Positions 1-10,728 are shown, numbered from the stretch's first letter. The stretch is DNA of 41,875 bases from Nymphaea colorata (GCF_008831285.2 NW_022205152.1:1-41875), one strand, 5' to 3'. Numbers and translations are program-made. The notes: generated by a model not told the origin, from the sequence alone.

Positions 1-79
1 CCAACCCCAACCCCAACCCCAACCCCAACCCCAACCCCAACCCCAACCCCAACCCAACCCCAACCCCAACCCCAACCCC
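1..79. repeat. C4A2 telomere repeat at the chromosome end
   Basis: The window begins with about 13 tandem copies of CCCCAA read inward, so the 3' end of the other strand would carry the G4T2 repeat typical of oligohymenophorean ciliates. One unit, at about 51-55, is short by one C. The array stops abruptly near 79 and is followed by unique AT-rich sequence. This marks position 1 as a real or nearly real chromosome end. Confidence 0.95.
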
Positions 80-351
80 TACCTGAATAGAAAGGATAAT
101 AATATATTCACACATTATATAACTTCATAGTGATCGTTATCTAGAATAAACATAATATATTAATTACGCTCGTTATTTATCTTCTAATATTTGCAAAGAT
201 AAAAAGTGGTTGGTCATAGAAAAAGTTTCTTTGTTTTCTTATTAAAATTTTATGAAAAAGTTAATATTTAAAGATGCTGGGATAATGAAAGAGGCACTGA
301 AAACCCTCATAACGCAAGTAATAAATAAAAAAAACATAGTTTATAAATCAC
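80..351. other. Subtelomeric AT-rich spacer
   Basis: About 270 nt between the telomere and the 3' end of the first gene. I see no coding potential, no RNA gene and no further telomeric repeats. The gene points towards the telomere, so this stretch must hold its 3' UTR and termination signals. Confidence 0.6.
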
Positions 352-1089
352 TCATCTCATCTGCAGGATGAAATAACGCCCCCAGAAGTCATCAGAATAA
401 ACTCCTTAAGAGTCTATGTAGTAATTTTTCGCGCAAAAACGGCCATAGATATTTAGATTACGCGACTCTCCTATAACTATCGTGAAGGCTTTGTCATTCC
501 CCTTGAGATTGATGTTATTCTTGGCCAGGTAATTGACGTAGTTGAAAGCTGTCCCCCAGATATCAGTCTTTACCACCTGACCCTTGAAGTCCTTCTTTGA
601 GGCAGCGATAGAAGTTGAGGTTGCATCTGGGAAAGTTGTCATAATCATAGTAAGTGGTTTCACATTATCTACGCTAATCCAATTCTTAGGGTCGCAGTTG
701 TAGTCCTTCCAGATCAGAAATCCTACCAAACGGCCATCGTTCATCTTTAGTCCGTTGACCCACATCCAATGGTCTCTAAAAGCATATCCATAGATAATGG
801 TGTCGGCGTCTTCCCCAACTGCACCATTATAGGATAAGAAAACGTTCCAGGCGGGATCCCAAAGGTCGTTGAGGTAAGTCGAGAAGGCTTCTACGAACTT
901 ATTCAGTTAATAGTTGTCTGGCATCAATACTTGATATGGAAGAAGATTTCGTTTGAAGTTGTTGGAAATGTAGTCATTGATAACGGTCATATTCTACTGA
1001 CTCATGTTGCCTGTTCCTTGCCAGCTTTTAGCACTGCTTTAGGAGAAGAGGATGAGGAAAAGAATGAATAGATTGAGTTGAAGTTCCAT
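352..1089 (-). CDS. Secreted GNMS/WKDYNC family protein, copy A (CDPK subtype)
   Basis: Intact 245-residue member of the tandem secreted family, the copy nearest the telomere. Read on the minus strand with TAA/TAG as sense, it runs from ATG at 1089 to TGA at 352-354. It has an N-terminal hydrophobic signal peptide (about residues 1-20), then SWQGTGNMS with two N-glycosylation sequons, LWDPAWNV, YGYAFRDHWMWVNG, WKDYNCDPKNW, DIWGTAFNYVNY, NDKAFTIVIGESR, GRFCAKNYY and the family end LQMR. About four in-frame TAA/TAG codons are read through. It belongs with copies H and K, which share CDPK(N/S)W after the first conserved Cys. A TTATAAT box (1100-1106) lies 11 nt upstream of ATG. Function unknown; secretion or surface display is inferred from the signal peptide. 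Confidence 0.87.
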
Positions 1090-1107
1090 TTATCTTAATA
1101 TTATAAG
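1090..1107 (-). promoter_or_regulatory. TTATAAT box abutting the start codon of copy A
   Basis: TTATAAT on the minus strand at 1100-1106, followed by an A-rich stretch into ATG at 1089. The same box at the same short distance precedes every intact family member, whatever the divergence further upstream. Its closeness to ATG implies a very short 5' UTR if it acts as a TATA-like or initiator element. Confidence 0.6.
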
Positions 1108-2449
1108 GAATAAAGATTAAAAATCAAATGAATATTGATTAAATTGCAACTCCTCGTATGATAAAAATTACCTTAGTGGCTCCTTTTGCTGATGGCAATC
1201 CTTTTTACATGAGAAACTCTTCTTGATAATTATTAAAGAGCATTATTAGATCCAATACACAACTTTTCTTTGGCGAAAATTTTAGATCTCGTTTATTCTG
1301 TGTGATCATTAATTCTAAAGGGGAAAAAAGGAGAATTCCATAAAATTTGATCTGATCCGTACAGTTTCTATAAAAAAGCAACAAAAAAGTAGGCAAAATC
1401 GCATTATTTGCTTTCGATTTATCGAACTTTAGATTATATGAAGAATAAGGAAAACCACTTTTGCAAAAAAGAAATTAATTTGCAATCTTTCTACAAGAAG
1501 ACCATGATTGATTGCAAGATTTTACTTTCTGCTTTTCTATTGATGATTTTTATTTATTTTTCGAGATGACTTTGATCTTTGACTCAAATGTTCGCTTTGG
1601 AGGTTTAATCATGTTCAACAGTATTTTTATCGAAGCAGAAGGATAAATTGGAGGAACTCGATTTCAACTAATCTCAATCGTGCCGCAGGCAAGCATCTTT
1701 TTAGAAGGAATATTTATTCATAAAAAACATTTGAAAAAAACTATGTCTGCAGGTTTTCTTGGTTTTCACACATTCGAAAAGATTAGCCATTCGCTTGCTA
1801 GTAGATGATATCAAAAGACAGTTGATATATGTTGGTTACCAATCCCCGCCCATTACATCAATCGTTTGCTTTTAGTCATTCAATTTGTTCGTTCCAGGTG
1901 GTAGCCAGATTGGTGTTATCGTTCACCTTGATATGATGGAAGAGCTAATACGCATCAAGATAGGTATTTATAAGCATTGGGTATTGGGTAAAACATGAAA
2001 TTAGGTGGAAGACATACACAGTTCCTCATTCAATCGTTCTTCACCGCATCTACAAGATCAAATCATGTCGAAAAAGGTTTCCTAATTAAGTTTTTTGAGC
2101 TAGATTGTTTTTTTGACATGTTCATCGAGGATATGGAAAAAGGTAACCTAAATTTGGAAAGGTGGGATTGGTTAGGAGGGAGTGATGGCCACCAATTTTA
2201 GAGCGAACGCTCTCTTCAAAAGCGATCTCCATGCTTTTTTTTATTCTGCTGCCATCCATGATGATGCCTCCCATGGACTTTATCCCCTTAAAATTCCAAA
2301 AAATTGATGAGGAATTGAGGGTGAATCAATAGGAAGTGAAAGTTATGGTAAAGCCAATTAAAGACCTCATCATTCCTTCTGTTAGTGCAGGCGTACAGTT
2401 TAAGTTAGATAACAGATCTTTAATTATGATGATTCATATTGAGGATCAT
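1108..2449. other. Intergenic region with decayed repeat pieces
   Basis: No convincing gene. Around 2080-2300 the sequence resembles part of element Z (phrases like ATGTTCATCGAGGATATGG, CGCTCTCTTC and CATCCATGATGATGC shared with the copies at 3.9 and 8.4 kb). At 1895-1935 there is a GGTGGTAGCCAGAT...GTTCACCTT phrase also seen in the element at 6.67 kb. The order of these two pieces differs from other copies, so the stretch is rearranged. 2340-2449 is the shared 3' flank of copy B, also present beside copy F and in the R repeats (phrase ATTCCTTCTGTTAGTGCAGG). Confidence 0.4.
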
Positions 2450-3181
2450 TCAGCGCATCTGGATGAGCAAAGAGTTGCCCCAATCGAAATTCACAAAAGG
2501 AATCGTGCCGATGCTTAAAGACGAAGAGAAGTCTTTGGCACAGAACCTGCCAAAGTAGACTGTTGATTATTGTGGGTTCATAATGATGGTGAAGGCCTTA
2601 TCTCCTTGGAAAACTGCGTGATTCTTGATCGCGTAATCCATAAAACGGGAGGCAGTTCCCCAAATGTCAGTTTGGACCGCCTGAGGTTTGAAGGCGTTAG
2701 TTGCGGCGACAAATAAGGCCCTTGTGCTGGCGTCGTAAGAATAATAGGTCGAACCCATATTTGGATTGAAGGTATACCATTTGATGCAGTTGTAGTCCTT
2801 CCAGATGAGGATACCCACATAGTGGTTATCGTACATCCAGATTCCGTTGATCCATACCCAGTGGTCCCTATAGGAGTACCCATAGAGTATGGAATCAGCG
2901 TTAAAAGTACCAGTAACTATATAGGCGACCACCACGTTCCAGGCAGGGTCCCAAAGGCTGTTGAGGTAGTTCGAGAAATCAGTCACAAAGGTCGTGAAGC
3001 CATCTTTACCTGAGTTTCTTAGATCGATTTGTCTTAGTGACCTGTCCAAGTTGGCTCCTATATAGTCCTTGATAATTGTAATATTGCCGTCGGTCATGTT
3101 GCCTGAGGCCTGCCAGTTGAGGGTGTTGCTGCAGGAGAGCAGAAGGAGGAAAGCTGTGAGGATTTTGAGTTGAAACTCCAT
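2450..3181 (-). CDS. Secreted GNMS/WKDYNC family protein, copy B
   Basis: Intact 243-residue family member, ATG at 3181 to TGA at 2450-2452. Start chosen at MEFQLKIL because this N-terminus is shared by most copies and directly follows the TTATAAT box (3194-3200); an in-frame ATG 33 nt upstream lies on the far side of that box. Signal peptide about residues 1-20 ending LLLLSCSNT, mature chain NWQASGNMTDGNIT. The core reads LWDPAWNVVVAY, YGYSYRDHWVWINGI, IWKDYNCIKW, QTDIWGTASRFMDY, FQGDKAFTIIM, YFGRFCAKDF and LIQMR. One TAA is sense, close to the C-terminus. Its upstream block is nearly identical to those of copy F and, inverted, copy N. Function unknown. Confidence 0.87.
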
Positions 3182-3715
3182 TCTTATTTTATGATTATAA
3201 ACAACTTGAAACACGATGCAGAAATACGATCAACAGTAAAATAGGGGCAAATAAACATTGTATATGGTTAGGGTATTCGGGATATCCCATGGAAATGAGG
3301 GAAGAAAATAGTGTTATGGCTTCTTTCCCTTATACTTTAGGGTCTTTGGAGTTTTTCATTTTCTCAATATTATTGGAGCCATTTTTCTCGAAGACGCAAG
3401 GTGGTGGACCAGGGGCACAGAAGGACATTTTTCAAAGTAACGAGCTATCCCTTTCGGTTTGTTTTGCTATTGGCTTCAGGAAAGGCCTTCTTTCGAGCAA
3501 AGCGGATGCCTACCCGACTGTCCCTCCTTATGATACCACAAAATCTCAAATGGCCCAAACACGATTTTATTTATTTCATCGAATTTCCTCCGAAAAGCAG
3601 CGAAGAACATGCAAAAGATTGCGTTTGCAGCGAAGTGCCGAAGATTTGTGATTTCAGTCAAAGATTATATCATCAAAGTTATAAACACAGGGGAACAAAA
3701 TAAAAATAATCATCT
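3182..3715 (-). promoter_or_regulatory. Conserved upstream block of copy B
   Basis: About 530 nt 5' of copy B, closely matching 10729-11265 (copy F) and, inverted, 28700-29228 (copy N). It contains the TTATAAT box at 3194-3200 and a GGGATATCCC version of the GGGACATCCC box at 3279-3288, about 100 nt before ATG. It also holds shared open frames on both strands (for example one containing RYFEKCPSVPLVHHLASSR). Because these blocks are near-identical in DNA, I cannot tell whether those frames are selected; I treat the block as promoter or shared flank. Confidence 0.55.
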
Positions 3716-4385
3716 CCAATTACTTTTGACGATAATCTTCTTCCAAATACTCTCTGAATGATGAATCACGCTTTTTAGGCTTTGTTTTATTTTCCATATT
3801 TTCATCGAGGGATATGGGGGCGGTAGCATAACTTTGGACGCTTTCCATAGCACTCTGAAGAGTGGAGACTCACCAATAGGAGCCGGCTGCTTCCAAACTA
3901 AGAACGCTCTTTTCTAGAAGCCATCGCAAAGCTATTTTGATATGCCGTCATCCATGAGGATGCTTCCCATAGACTGCATCCTCTTTACACTCCCAAAGCC
4001 TTATCCCTTTCACACCAAACTATATCTTAATTTATGCTCAAACCTTATGCCTTCTCTAAAGTGTTTAGAGAAGGCGGCTGATGCCAACCATGCAGCAAAT
4101 GATCCCCTCTTTAGGAGCAAGGGATTTTGTTCTTTATTCATGAAGCGTATAAATCAAAGGATGAATTACGCTTTTGTTAGGCATTAGGGATCCAAGGGTA
4201 GGCTAACCATGCGATGGAAACGGACAAAAGCACATCTCTGGACCGCCTTCCACAAGCCGTAGCTATTCTCTTATTTTAAGTAAGCATACAGAATCTTACT
4301 CCTTCAGGTGGTCAAACCTCGCCTTATTGTTCACGTTCATTTAATTGGCTCATACAACTCAATAATTTGGAGGAAACTGTTACGA
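3716..4385 (-). pseudogene. Element Z copy (second repeat family, partly coding)
   Basis: Minus-strand copy of the second family. In translation it gives, 5' to 3': NKARFDHLKE; LLLKRGSFAAWLASAAFSKH; REGIRFEHKLRYSLV, broken by TGA near 4000; then after a frame change MTAYQNSFAMASRKERSEFG, SSRLLL, and SYATAPISLDENMENKTKP with SSFREYLEEDYRQK. The step between RLLL and SAMES can be closed by a candidate 19-nt GT...AG intron (GTGAGTCTCCACTCTTCAG on the minus strand). The same peptides occur in copies at 6.1, 28.3, 32.5 and 40.6 kb. It is damaged here, so probably a pseudogene. I do not recognise the protein. Confidence 0.5.
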
Positions 4386-4530
4386 AGAATTAATTATTTG
4401 ATCAGGGAATCAACTAGGAGACCAAAATAGGCTAAAATGATAGGGAGGGTCCTATTATTCCTCAGAAAGGGAGGCTTATATTTAATTTAAGACAAAATGA
4501 GTTTAATTATTAAATCCATATTGAGATCAT

Positions 4531-4731
4531 TCACTGCATCTGCAGGGTCAAAGGCGGGTCAAGATTTTGCCCACCCGCGAGCGTGCTAATCTTATAAGAG
4601 TAATACTAGTCCATGGCACAGAACCTTCCAATTTATTTTACGCTATTCGACTGGCTCATAAGGACAGTGAATGCCTTATCTCCTTGGGAAATCGTATGGT
4701 TCTTGACTGCATTATCAAGCTAAAAGCAGAT
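4531..4731 (-). pseudogene. 3' fragment of a secreted-family gene
   Basis: Minus-strand remnant of about 65 codons covering the C-terminal third: AVKNHT, GDKAFTVLMSQSNSV, GRFCAMD and an end LQMQ-stop (TGA at 4531-4533). Frame and spacing are lost between the Cys motif and the end. It lies just downstream of copy C and is probably a relic of an unequal exchange. Confidence 0.7.
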
Positions 4732-4790
4732 CCGTTTATATCTACTTATGATGATAAAAGTTTGATAATGATATCAATATCCAAGATCAT

Positions 4791-5519
4791 TCAACGTATC
4801 TGCATGATCAAAGAGCTGCCCCAAGCCTGACCCAGGCTCATATTTCTGCCGATTTGATAAACGGTTATGTAGTCTTTGGCACAGACCCTGGCAAAATATG
4901 ATGTTTTAGTTGACGGGTTCATAACGACGGTGAAGGCCTTGTCTCCTTGAAAGAATGCATGATTCTTTACTGCATAGTTCATAAAGTTGAACGCTGTTCC
5001 CCAAATGTCAGATTAAACTGCAGAGTTAATGTATCCGCTAACTGCAGCTGAAACTAAGGGCCTAGAGATTTAATCGAAAGAGTTGTAAGGACTAGTATTG
5101 GGATTTAAGGTCCTCCAGGTGATGCAGTTGTAGTCCTTCCATATCACGATTCCCACGTAGTGGTTGTCATACATCCAGATTCCGTTGATCCATAGCCAGT
5201 GGTTCCTGAAAGCATAGCCGTAGACTATAGAGTCGGTGTTCAACCCAACAGTAGATGTGTAGGCGACCACCACATTCCAAGCCTCATCCCAAAGTCCATT
5301 CAGGTATTTAGAGAAATCAGTAACAAAGGGGCTGAAGCCGTCCTTATTTGTTCCTCTTATTTCGGCTTGTGTGAGTGCCCTGTTTAGGTTGGTCTGTATA
5401 AAACCGTAGACGCTAGTCATATTTGATTCGCTCATGTTTCCCGATGCCTGCCAGTCGATGGAATTGGCACATGAAAGGAGAATGAGGAAAAGGGTGAGGA
5501 TTTTGAGTTGAAATTCCAT
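4791..5519 (-). CDS. Secreted GNMS/WKDYNC family protein, copy C
   Basis: Intact 242-residue member, ATG 5519 to TGA 4791-4793. MEFQLKILTLFLILLSC signal peptide, mature IDWQASGNMSESNMT with two sequons. Core LWDEAWNVVVAY, YGYAFRNHWLWINGI, IWKDYNCITW, SDIWGTAFNFMNYAVKNH, FQGDKAFTVVMNPS, YFARVCAKDY and end LIMQIR. Two in-frame TAA codons (after NSFD and before SDIWG) are sense. At the second, other copies have Gln or Glu. The TTATAAT box is at 5532-5538. The end MQIR-stop is a small departure from LQMR. Function unknown. Confidence 0.87.
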
Positions 5520-6059
5520 TCTTATTTTAATATTATAAACGGCATAACGCACAGAATGCAAATATACGATTTACAGTAAAATAATGCGGAATAAGCAAAG
5601 TTTTTTGTATGAATATTTGGGATGTACCAAGGAAATGAAGAGCGAAAATGATGCCAAGTTTTCCTTGGCATATGGTTTAAGATTTTATGAGCTTTTCATT
5701 TTATCAAAGATAATTGTAGTTAATTTTTCCTATGCTGTTGAGGGGCAGAGCAGGAGAACATAAAGACTGTCCGCATCTTAATAATAATCTCTTTCAGCTC
5801 AATATAATATTCGCTCCAAGAAAAGGACCCTTTTTGAGTGTTATAAATCATAGCTGGACTACCCTGCCTATGATGACGGTTAGATTATGACTAATCAGGC
5901 AGGATTTTAATTTTTATAATGGAGATTCTCTCCAAAGGGATAAAATACATACAAAAGTTTAGCTTTACAGCGGATTGCTGGAGCTTTATTGATTTTACTC
6001 ATAAATTATAATCATGATCATAATTATATAAAGCAAAAGAAATAACATATTAACGACCT
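5520..6059 (-). promoter_or_regulatory. Diverged upstream block of copy C
   Basis: Same order as other upstream blocks: TTATAAT at 5532-5538 and a decayed GGGATGTACC version of the GGGACATCCC box near 5620, at the usual distance of roughly 100 nt from ATG. The rest is AT-rich and weakly similar to the 15172-15718 block. No gene seen. Confidence 0.45.
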
Positions 6060-6745
6060 TTCATTTTTTTTTGTTAGTTAAATGTATCCAACTGCTCTCC
6101 AAATATTCAATCAAGTTTTTCGGACTTTATTTTTTTTTTTCAATATCTTCGTCGATAAATATGAAAGCAGTAATGTAAATTTGGGCCTTCCATGATGCGT
6201 TGAAGGGTGTAGATTGACCAGGAGGAAACGATGATAGCCAAATGAATAATGCGCCTTTCGAAAATGCGTCACAAAGCTATTTTCAATATGTCAACATCCA
6301 TGATGCTCCCATGAAATGCATCTCCTTCGCACTTCCAAAGCCTTTGTTCCTCTTTCCCATCAAGCAACATTTAATATATGCTTATATCAATCATAACTAA
6401 CTCTCTCAGGAGTTCGGTGAGGGCGTCGCATATCAATCATGTTGGAATGATCTCTTTAGGAGGCGAGGAATTATTGTCTTTGATTCCTCAAAAACCATTG
6501 AATAAGGTATGAATGATACTCTTCTTGGGTCATACGTGTCACCGGACATGCTGTTCCTTCTGCGATTCGGAAGTCAGATCAAACGTAATTGTTCCATTTT
6601 GGTCACCTTTCTACTAGCCATAACAATCCTTTTCCTGAAAGCCAAACCATCACGCAGGTGAATCCTCCAGGTGGTAGCCATCCGCCTCACTATTCACGGT
6701 TCACCTTGGCTTAAATGGCAAAGTACATATGCCAAAATAATTTTA
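6060..6745 (-). pseudogene. Element Z copy, diverged
   Basis: A strongly diverged minus-strand copy. Translated pieces still match the family: TTWRIHLRDGL near the 5' end (about 6655-6690), NSFVTHFRKAHYSFGYHRFL, and QIYITAFIFIDEDIEKKK followed by LIEYLESSWIHLTNKKK. The last piece aligns with SYATAPISLDENMENKT...REYLEEDY of the 3.9 and 28.5 kb copies although the DNA has drifted. That is the best hint that the C-terminal frame was once under protein-level selection. Several frameshifts separate the pieces. Confidence 0.5.
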
Positions 6746-6924
6746 GTCAAATTTGTGAGAAAAATAACAATTCGAGCTTTGAGTCAACAAAGAACTGTAA
6801 TTATTGTGAGAAAGTAAGTAAAGATCCTCCTCATTAATCCTTCAGAGTGCCTTCAGAGTGAACAATCTTATTATTAAACATAAGTTATAAGACGTTTAGT
6901 CATGATAATTGGTATGGCCATCAT

Positions 6925-7653
6925 TCACCGCATCCTCAGGATCAAAGACTTGCCCCAGCCTTTAGAATTATTAGGGTCATTTCCAACCTTGGCGCCAGTA
7001 TAAAAATCCTTTGCACAGACCCTGAAGAAATATCTTGCATTGACTGACTGGCTCATGATGACAGTAAAGGCCTTATCTCCTTGGAATACTTCATGGTTTT
7101 TAACTGCATAATCCATAAAGCGGAAGGCTGTTCCCCAAATGTCAGTTGAAGAAGCCGAGGTTAGGGAACCGTTGATGGCTGCCAGAAATAAGGCTCTTGT
7201 GCTTGAATCATAGGAGTTGCTAGGAAGATAGTTTCCGTTGACGGTTTTCCACTATATGCAGTTGTAGTCTTTCCAGATGATCAACGACAGATAGTAGCCA
7301 TCATCCTGCTGGATTCCGTTGACCCAATGCCAATGGTCCCTGAAGGCATATCCGTATACAATGGAATCAGAGTTCTACCAAGGGTTGAATATGTAGACTA
7401 CCACCACGTTCCAGGCAGGATCCCAGAGGCCGTTAAGGTAGTTCGAGAAGCTTTAAGCGAAATTGGCGAGTATTTCACGGTCTTTCTGAATTACAGAGAC
7501 AGCAGAGATTGACCTGCTTAAGTTGGCGGCTATATAACTGGTGATAGCTGTCATATTTTATCGACTCATGTTGCCAGTACCCTGCCAGTCTAGAGAGCTG
7601 CCAACGGAGAGCAGAACGAGGAAAAAAGAGAGGATTTTGAGTTGAAACTTCAT
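6925..7653 (-). CDS. Secreted GNMS/WKDYNC family protein, copy D
   Basis: Intact 242-residue member, ATG 7653 to TGA 6925-6927. Signal peptide MKFQLKILSFFLVLLSVGSS; unlike many copies it lacks the Cys near the cleavage site. Mature LDWQGTGNMS. Core LWDPAWNVVVVY, YGYAFRDHWHWVNGI, IWKDYNC, TDIWGTAFRFMDYAVKNH, FQGDKAFTVIMSQS, YFFRVCAKDF, KGWGKSLILRMR. Four reassigned codons are sense; one (after ILANFA) aligns with the Glu of FVEAFS in copy A. TTATAAT box at 7663-7669. Function unknown. Confidence 0.87.
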
Positions 7654-8184
7654 TTTTTTAATATTATAAACAAACTAAAATGTAAAGCTAAAGTAAGTAC
7701 TGTAAAAAAATCAGGATTCGAAAGATTTTTCGTGTATGTAATTGGGGTTTGAAAGGAAAATAGAATTTGAATTAGGGTCTTTTGGTTATTTTGCAAATAA
7801 TTTGATGCTTTTTGAAGCTTTTTATTGTTTTTCAAAAAATGAGGGTTTCTTTGCATTGGTGCGAATCGACGAAAGCAAGAACACTAAAAAATACCGCAAC
7901 CTATAATGCTCTGCTTCTTTTCCATTTATTTTTCTAGACGCTTCGTGAAAGGCGGTAATCTTCGCTCTATCATCCAAAAGTCCTTCACCCCCGCGACGAT
8001 AAGACTGAATAACAAATAAAATCAGGTTATTTTATTATAGATCATCTTTATCAATCCTACCAAACACATAAGCAGTTATAAATTAGCAGAGAACTTTTGA
8101 ACTTTACTAGCAATGCTCAAATTTTATATTTATCAAAAGTTATAAATAAACTATGGAAACGCCTAAAAAAAAGAACCTTTTACA
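7654..8184. other. AT-rich intergenic region upstream of copy D
   Basis: After the TTATAAT box of copy D there is AT-rich sequence with homopolymer runs. The usual GGGACATCCC box is not visible, so this copy either has a different upstream region or has lost it. No gene seen. Confidence 0.4.
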
Positions 8185-8590
8185 GTTATCTTTAAGGATA
8201 ATGCGTTTTGAAATACCTTCCGAAACACCAATCTTTTTTGCAGGCTCATTTTTCTCCTATTTTCATCGAGGGATATGAGGGATATGGAGGGATAGCATAA
8301 GTTTGGGTGCTTTTAACAGCACTGAAGAGTGGGGACTCCCCAACAGGAGCCGATTGCTTCCAGACTAAGAACACTCTCTTCCAAAAGTAATCATAATGAT
8401 ATTTTTATAAGCCGCCATCCATGATGATGCTTCCCATCGGCCTATGGCTGCATCCTCTTTGCACTCCAAAGCCTCATCCCTCCACACCAAACTATATTTT
8501 AATCTAGGCTCAAATCTCATGCGATCCGCCTTATTTAACCAGTGAATAAAAAAGGGCAGAGTGCGAGAAGAAGTGAAGAAGGGAAACAAA
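8185..8590 (-). pseudogene. Element Z copy with long open frame
   Basis: Minus-strand copy. From 8589 down to about 8365 one frame reads RFEPRLKYSLVWRDEALE, then KEDAAIGRWEASSWMAAYKN and TFGRECSESGSNRLLL without a break, so this copy best shows the middle of the family protein. Further 3' the peptide LISLDEN near 8260 lies in another frame. The splice-like donor seen in other copies is GGAGTC here instead of GTGAGT. Probably decayed; product unknown. Confidence 0.5.
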
Positions 8591-8729
8591 GGCTGTCAAT
8601 CAATCCTCTTTAAGATATGTCTAAGAAGCCAATAGCACTCATCATCCATTTTGGACTATCAATTGTGAAGATGATTATGGCTGTATGTAATATATGATTG
8701 ATAATTGATTGGTTTTCAAGATCATTCAT

Positions 8730-9155
8730 TCAGCGCATCTGCAGGAGCAAAGAGGGCCCCAACCATGGCCGAGATATAAAAATTCGTAGTAATCTTTAGC
8801 ACAGAATCTGCCATAAAAATATGGCTATCCCTGACTCGCAATTATGGTGAAGGCCGTATCTCCTTGGAACACTGCATGGTTCTTAACTCCATAGTTAATA
8901 AAGTTGAAGGCTGTTCCCCAAATGTCAGATTGGACTGCCTGGGGTTTAAAGGCGGTAGCTGCCTCATAAATTTGGCCCTATACGGTTTTGCTGAAAGAGT
9001 AAAGGTTTGAATTATAATCGAGGGTCCACCACTTGATACAGTTGTAGTCCTTCCAGATGATGATGCCCACTTTGTTGCCATCATCCATCTTGATTCCGTT
9101 GATCCACATCCAGTGGTCCCTGAAGGCATAACCATAAACTATGGTGTCAGCGTCT
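8730..9155 (-). pseudogene. 5'-truncated secreted-family gene, copy E
   Basis: Contains only the C-terminal 60 percent: DADTIVYGYAFRDHWMWING, IIWKDYNCIKWWTL, QSDIWGTAFNFINYGVKNH, FQGDTAFTIIASQG, GRFCAKDYY and LLQMR-stop (TGA at 8730-8732). The 5' part ends at about 9155, where sequence switches abruptly into repeat R1, so signal peptide and promoter are missing. 8831-9075 is base-for-base identical to 14571-14815 in copy I, which shows very recent duplication or gene conversion. Confidence 0.8.
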
Positions 9156-9996
9156 AAGGGTTCTTTGATGATAAACCATTATTTTTTATCCCATTTTTTT
9201 TTCTCTTATTTTTCTGGGGATATGAGGGTGCCAGCAGATATTCGCGGAACTGGATGATGCCCCAAGGATGGGAATGGTTATCAAGACTGATGGCCAATCC
9301 GAGAGACTAATTTTAAATCAATTCATAGTTAGTTTCGAAGGGGGGTGTTCCTGAGATGCCGCATGATGTATTGATGTGCAGCATCTGTCCCCACTCTCTG
9401 AGGCACTAGAAAGCCTATCATACTTTATCATGTTTTAATCGGGTAATAAAACAAGACCCCATTTCGCTCTCTTTTATTGATAAAAGTTGTGGGCACAGCC
9501 CTTCCATAGAAAAAAGGGGCGGTGCTTCAGCCATTACAACAGTGAAGGCCTTATCTCCTTCGAAGGTTGGCTCTTAGTCTTCCATCCAGTAAATGCTGTA
9601 AGGATGCATGCCCTCAATAATTTGGAAGAAATCGTTCCGAAATAAAAAGAAGCACAGCACTGCCAGGACATACTGTTCATCAATCGGAGAAGAACCAAGA
9701 AGGTGTTATCTCTCGAGCTGGGAAATAAACTGGTTACTTTCAATCATATAGCAATGCTATTCTTCAGATCTTTGCTATATCACCGTGATTGTCCACCTTG
9801 GCCTAATTGGGTCGACGCTCTCGATATATGTGCTAAGCCATTTAAAGCTGACGCGAAAATGCACAATTTGGTCGCGAACCAGCGGAAGTTAAAGTACGGG
9901 TAAAGGTCAAGCAAAGACCCCTCATCATTCTTTCTGTTAGTGCAGGCGTGCAGTTTAAGTTAGACAATATATATTTAATAATGATATTGGGATCAT
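9156..9996 (-). repeat. Repeat R1 (long element Z variant)
   Basis: First of three long, near-identical repeats (others 15719-16558 and 18661-19514), with an inverted, diverged relative at 37735-38260. On the minus strand the 3' part reads LSDWPSVLxTIP and ICWHPHIP, which lines up with the RLLL...RPHIP part of element Z. A middle frame (9534-9743) reads NSMSWQCCASFYFGTISSKL and is kept in all three copies. It carries a small piece of a secreted-family gene at 9491-9566. 9895-9996 is the shared 3' flank of copy F. Confidence 0.65.
9491..9566 (-). pseudogene. Secreted-family fragment inside R1
   Basis: Minus strand reads EGDKAFTVVMAEAP followed by a decayed Cys motif, matching FQGDKAFTVIM of the family. 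The same piece sits at the same place in R2 (16051-16123) and R3 (19003-19070), so it was part of the repeat before R was duplicated. Confidence 0.7.
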
Positions 9997-10728
9997 TCAC
10001 CGCATCTGCAGGATCAAGGAAGCGCCCCAAGCGAAAGGCAAGCCAGTAATCGTGCCAATGCCTAAGCCACTGTAGTAATCTTTGGCACAGAACCTGCCAA
10101 AGTATACTAATGTAGATTTCGACTGGTTCATAAGGACAGTGAAGGCCTTATCTCCTTGGAAAACTGCATGATTCTTAACCGCGTAATTTACAAAGCCAAA
10201 GGCTGTTCCCCAAATGTCAGCCTCGACCGCCTGGGGTCTATAGGCCGTAGCTGCGGCTGAAATTGCGGTCCTTGTAGTTGAATCGAAAGAGTAACGAGTC
10301 GAGCCAATATTCGGATTAAGGGTCCACCATTTGATGCAGTTGTAGTCCTTCCATATGACAACACCCACAGTGCAGTTATCGATCATTAAAAATCCGTTAA
10401 TCCATAGCCAGTGGTCCCTGTAGGCATACCCATAGACTATGGTATCAGTACTCAATAAAGAAGGATTGTAGGAGACCACCACGTTCCAGGCAGGGTCCCA
10501 AAGGCCATTCAGGTAGTTGGAGAAATCAGTCACAAAGGTCGTGAAGCCGTCCTTATTTACGCCCATTAAATCGGTAGCAGTTTGTTTTTTGTTTAAGTTA
10601 TTGTCGATATAGTTATTGATGATGGTCATATTGTCTTCAGTCGTGTTGCCTGAGGCCTGCCAGTCTTTGGCATTACTACAGCAAAGAAGAATGAGGGAAA
10701 GAGTGAGAATTTTGAGTCGAAACTACAT
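9997..10728 (-). CDS. Secreted GNMS/WKDYNC family protein, copy F
   Basis: Intact 243-residue member, ATG 10728 to TGA 9997-9999. The second codon is TAG where other copies have GAG (MEFQLKIL), which supports TAG = Glu; a standard reading would miss this start and begin at MTIINNYI. Signal peptide, then KDWQASGNTTEDNMT. Core LWDPAWNVVVSY, YGYAYRDHWLWINGF, VIWKDYNCIKWWTL, ADIWGTAFGFVNYAVKNH, FQGDKAFTVLMNQS, YFGRFCAKDYY, LILQMR. TTATAAT box at 10741-10747. Upstream block is nearly identical to those of B and (inverted) N. Function unknown. Confidence 0.88.

Noticed and set aside
2578-2883. Antisense and shifted frames over family genes (for example frames reading GTTGYGSTES)
   Set aside because: They mirror conserved codons of the real gene on the same stretch and recur wherever the family occurs.
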